A DNA stretch of 30,600 bases from a virus, in IMG/VR virus record IMGVR_UViG_3300010430_000337, positions 1 through 30,600 of that record. One strand, given 5' to 3'. Below the pieces are notes generated by a model, which ran no database searches, was not told the DNA's origin, and saw only the letters and a program-made list of their open reading frames with translations. The position numbers and the translations under genes are program-made. This document shows positions 30,248-30,600 of the stretch, piece after piece (positions within the stretch are counted from its first letter, which is position 1; each line of letters starts with the position of its first letter).

Positions 30248-30299
30248 GCCCGACGGTCGTAGCACCGCCGGGGGAGGGGCTCTACGACTTCCCGATTCG

Positions 30300-30600
30300 T
30301 CACTCGAAGAGCGACCCCTGGCGCCCCTCGACCCCGTCCCCGAGCTCGATCTTCCCCACCGCGCCGACCGCCTCGTCCTCGGCGGCGGCGATCCGACGCA
30401 TCGCGGTCCGCAGGTAGTCCGCGTCGCGCTCGATCCCGACGAAGTCGACGCCCTCGATCGCGCACGCGACGCCCGTCGTGCCGCTGCCGGCGAACGGGTC
30501 GAGGATGCGGGTCCCCTCGGGCATCTTCACGAGGCGGACGAGCCACCTCATGAGGTCGACCGGCTTCACGGTCGGGTGCGGGTTGCGCTCGCCGCGGGAG
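30300..30600 (-). CDS. DNA methyltransferase (N4/N6 type), 5' part outside window
   Basis: The frame is open to the right edge; 99 residues are visible before the TGA. They include NPHPTVKPVDLMRWLVRL, then ILDPFAGSGTTGVACAIEG (S-adenosylmethionine-binding motif I) and VDFVGIERDADYL (acidic residue of motif II). The HPTVKP...DPFAGSGTT order near the C-terminus is that of beta-class-like N4-cytosine or N6-adenine methyltransferases, with the catalytic motif upstream of the window edge. Phages use such enzymes to protect DNA from host restriction. Target sequence and base cannot be told. A GTG at 30569 is not a likely true start because the conserved motif begins before it. Confidence 0.9.
   Translation of the reverse strand, partial: SRGERNPHPTVKPVDLMRWLVRLVKMPEGTRILDPFAGSGTTGVACAIEGVDFVGIERDADYLRTAMRRIAAAEDEAVGAVGKIELGDGVEGRQGSLFE

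Noticed and set aside
1-30600. Integrase, repressor, attachment sites or tRNA that would show a prophage
   Set aside because: None could be found on either strand, so lysogeny is left open.

Overview
The window is about 30.6 kb of very GC-rich DNA that holds the DNA-packaging, lysis, head and tail genes of a tailed bacteriophage (or an intact prophage late region). Every gene I can support lies on the minus strand, so transcription runs from position 30600 towards position 1. Coding density is close to complete. Many neighbouring genes overlap by 1-4 bases (TAATG, TAGTG, ATGA, GTGA), as expected for one long, translationally coupled late operon. Several true starts are GTG. No integrase, repressor, tRNA, attachment site or host gene is visible, so the window cannot say whether this is a free phage or a prophage. 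A spanin-like lipoprotein and Sec-type signals point to a high-GC Gram-negative host. A tape-measure protein, a tube protein and a frameshifted tail-assembly chaperone, with no sheath gene in view, indicate a long non-contractile tail (siphovirus morphology).

Layout in order of transcription: the 3' end of a DNA methyltransferase gene (30600-30300); a lysis-like pair, comprising a lipoprotein with a C-terminal membrane segment and a small membrane protein (30247-29451); small and large terminase (29417-27356); a Mu gp29-type portal protein with a basic N-terminus and an acidic C-terminus (27322-25763). Next comes an unusual block (25745-19408) of a beta-helix-like protein with a strongly acidic segment, two small proteins, a subtilisin-family (S8) protease with an intact catalytic triad, an unrecognised protein, and a fibre-like protein with two kinds of exact-period repeats. 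Then come a head-tail connector, a small neck-like protein, a MuF-type minor head protein, a structural protein, a prohead-protease-like protein, a scaffold-like coiled-coil protein, a decoration-like protein and the major capsid protein (19404-13480). The tail module follows: an unknown protein, an HK97 gp10-like neck protein, a tail terminator, the tail tube, G/GT chaperones joined by a canonical -1 slippery site GGGAAAC, the tape measure, two paralogous tail proteins, a Dit-like protein, a DUF2163-type hub like that of gene transfer agents, and a tail-tip protein that runs off the left edge.

The most notable observation is a roughly 80-residue beta-rich domain with the signature GGTGYxVxD. 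It occurs four times, inserted into three otherwise unrelated virion proteins: the tail tip (542-790), a tail protein (5926-6162 and 6208-6462) and a head-tail connector (18979-19203). The tail protein's neighbouring paralogue lacks both copies, which indicates movement of the domain into loops. Other points worth attention are the phage-encoded subtilase, the 9 x 63-bp and 5 x 30-bp repeats with a possible internal start behind them, the charged tails around the portal, and the unusual place of the fibre/protease block between portal and capsid genes.
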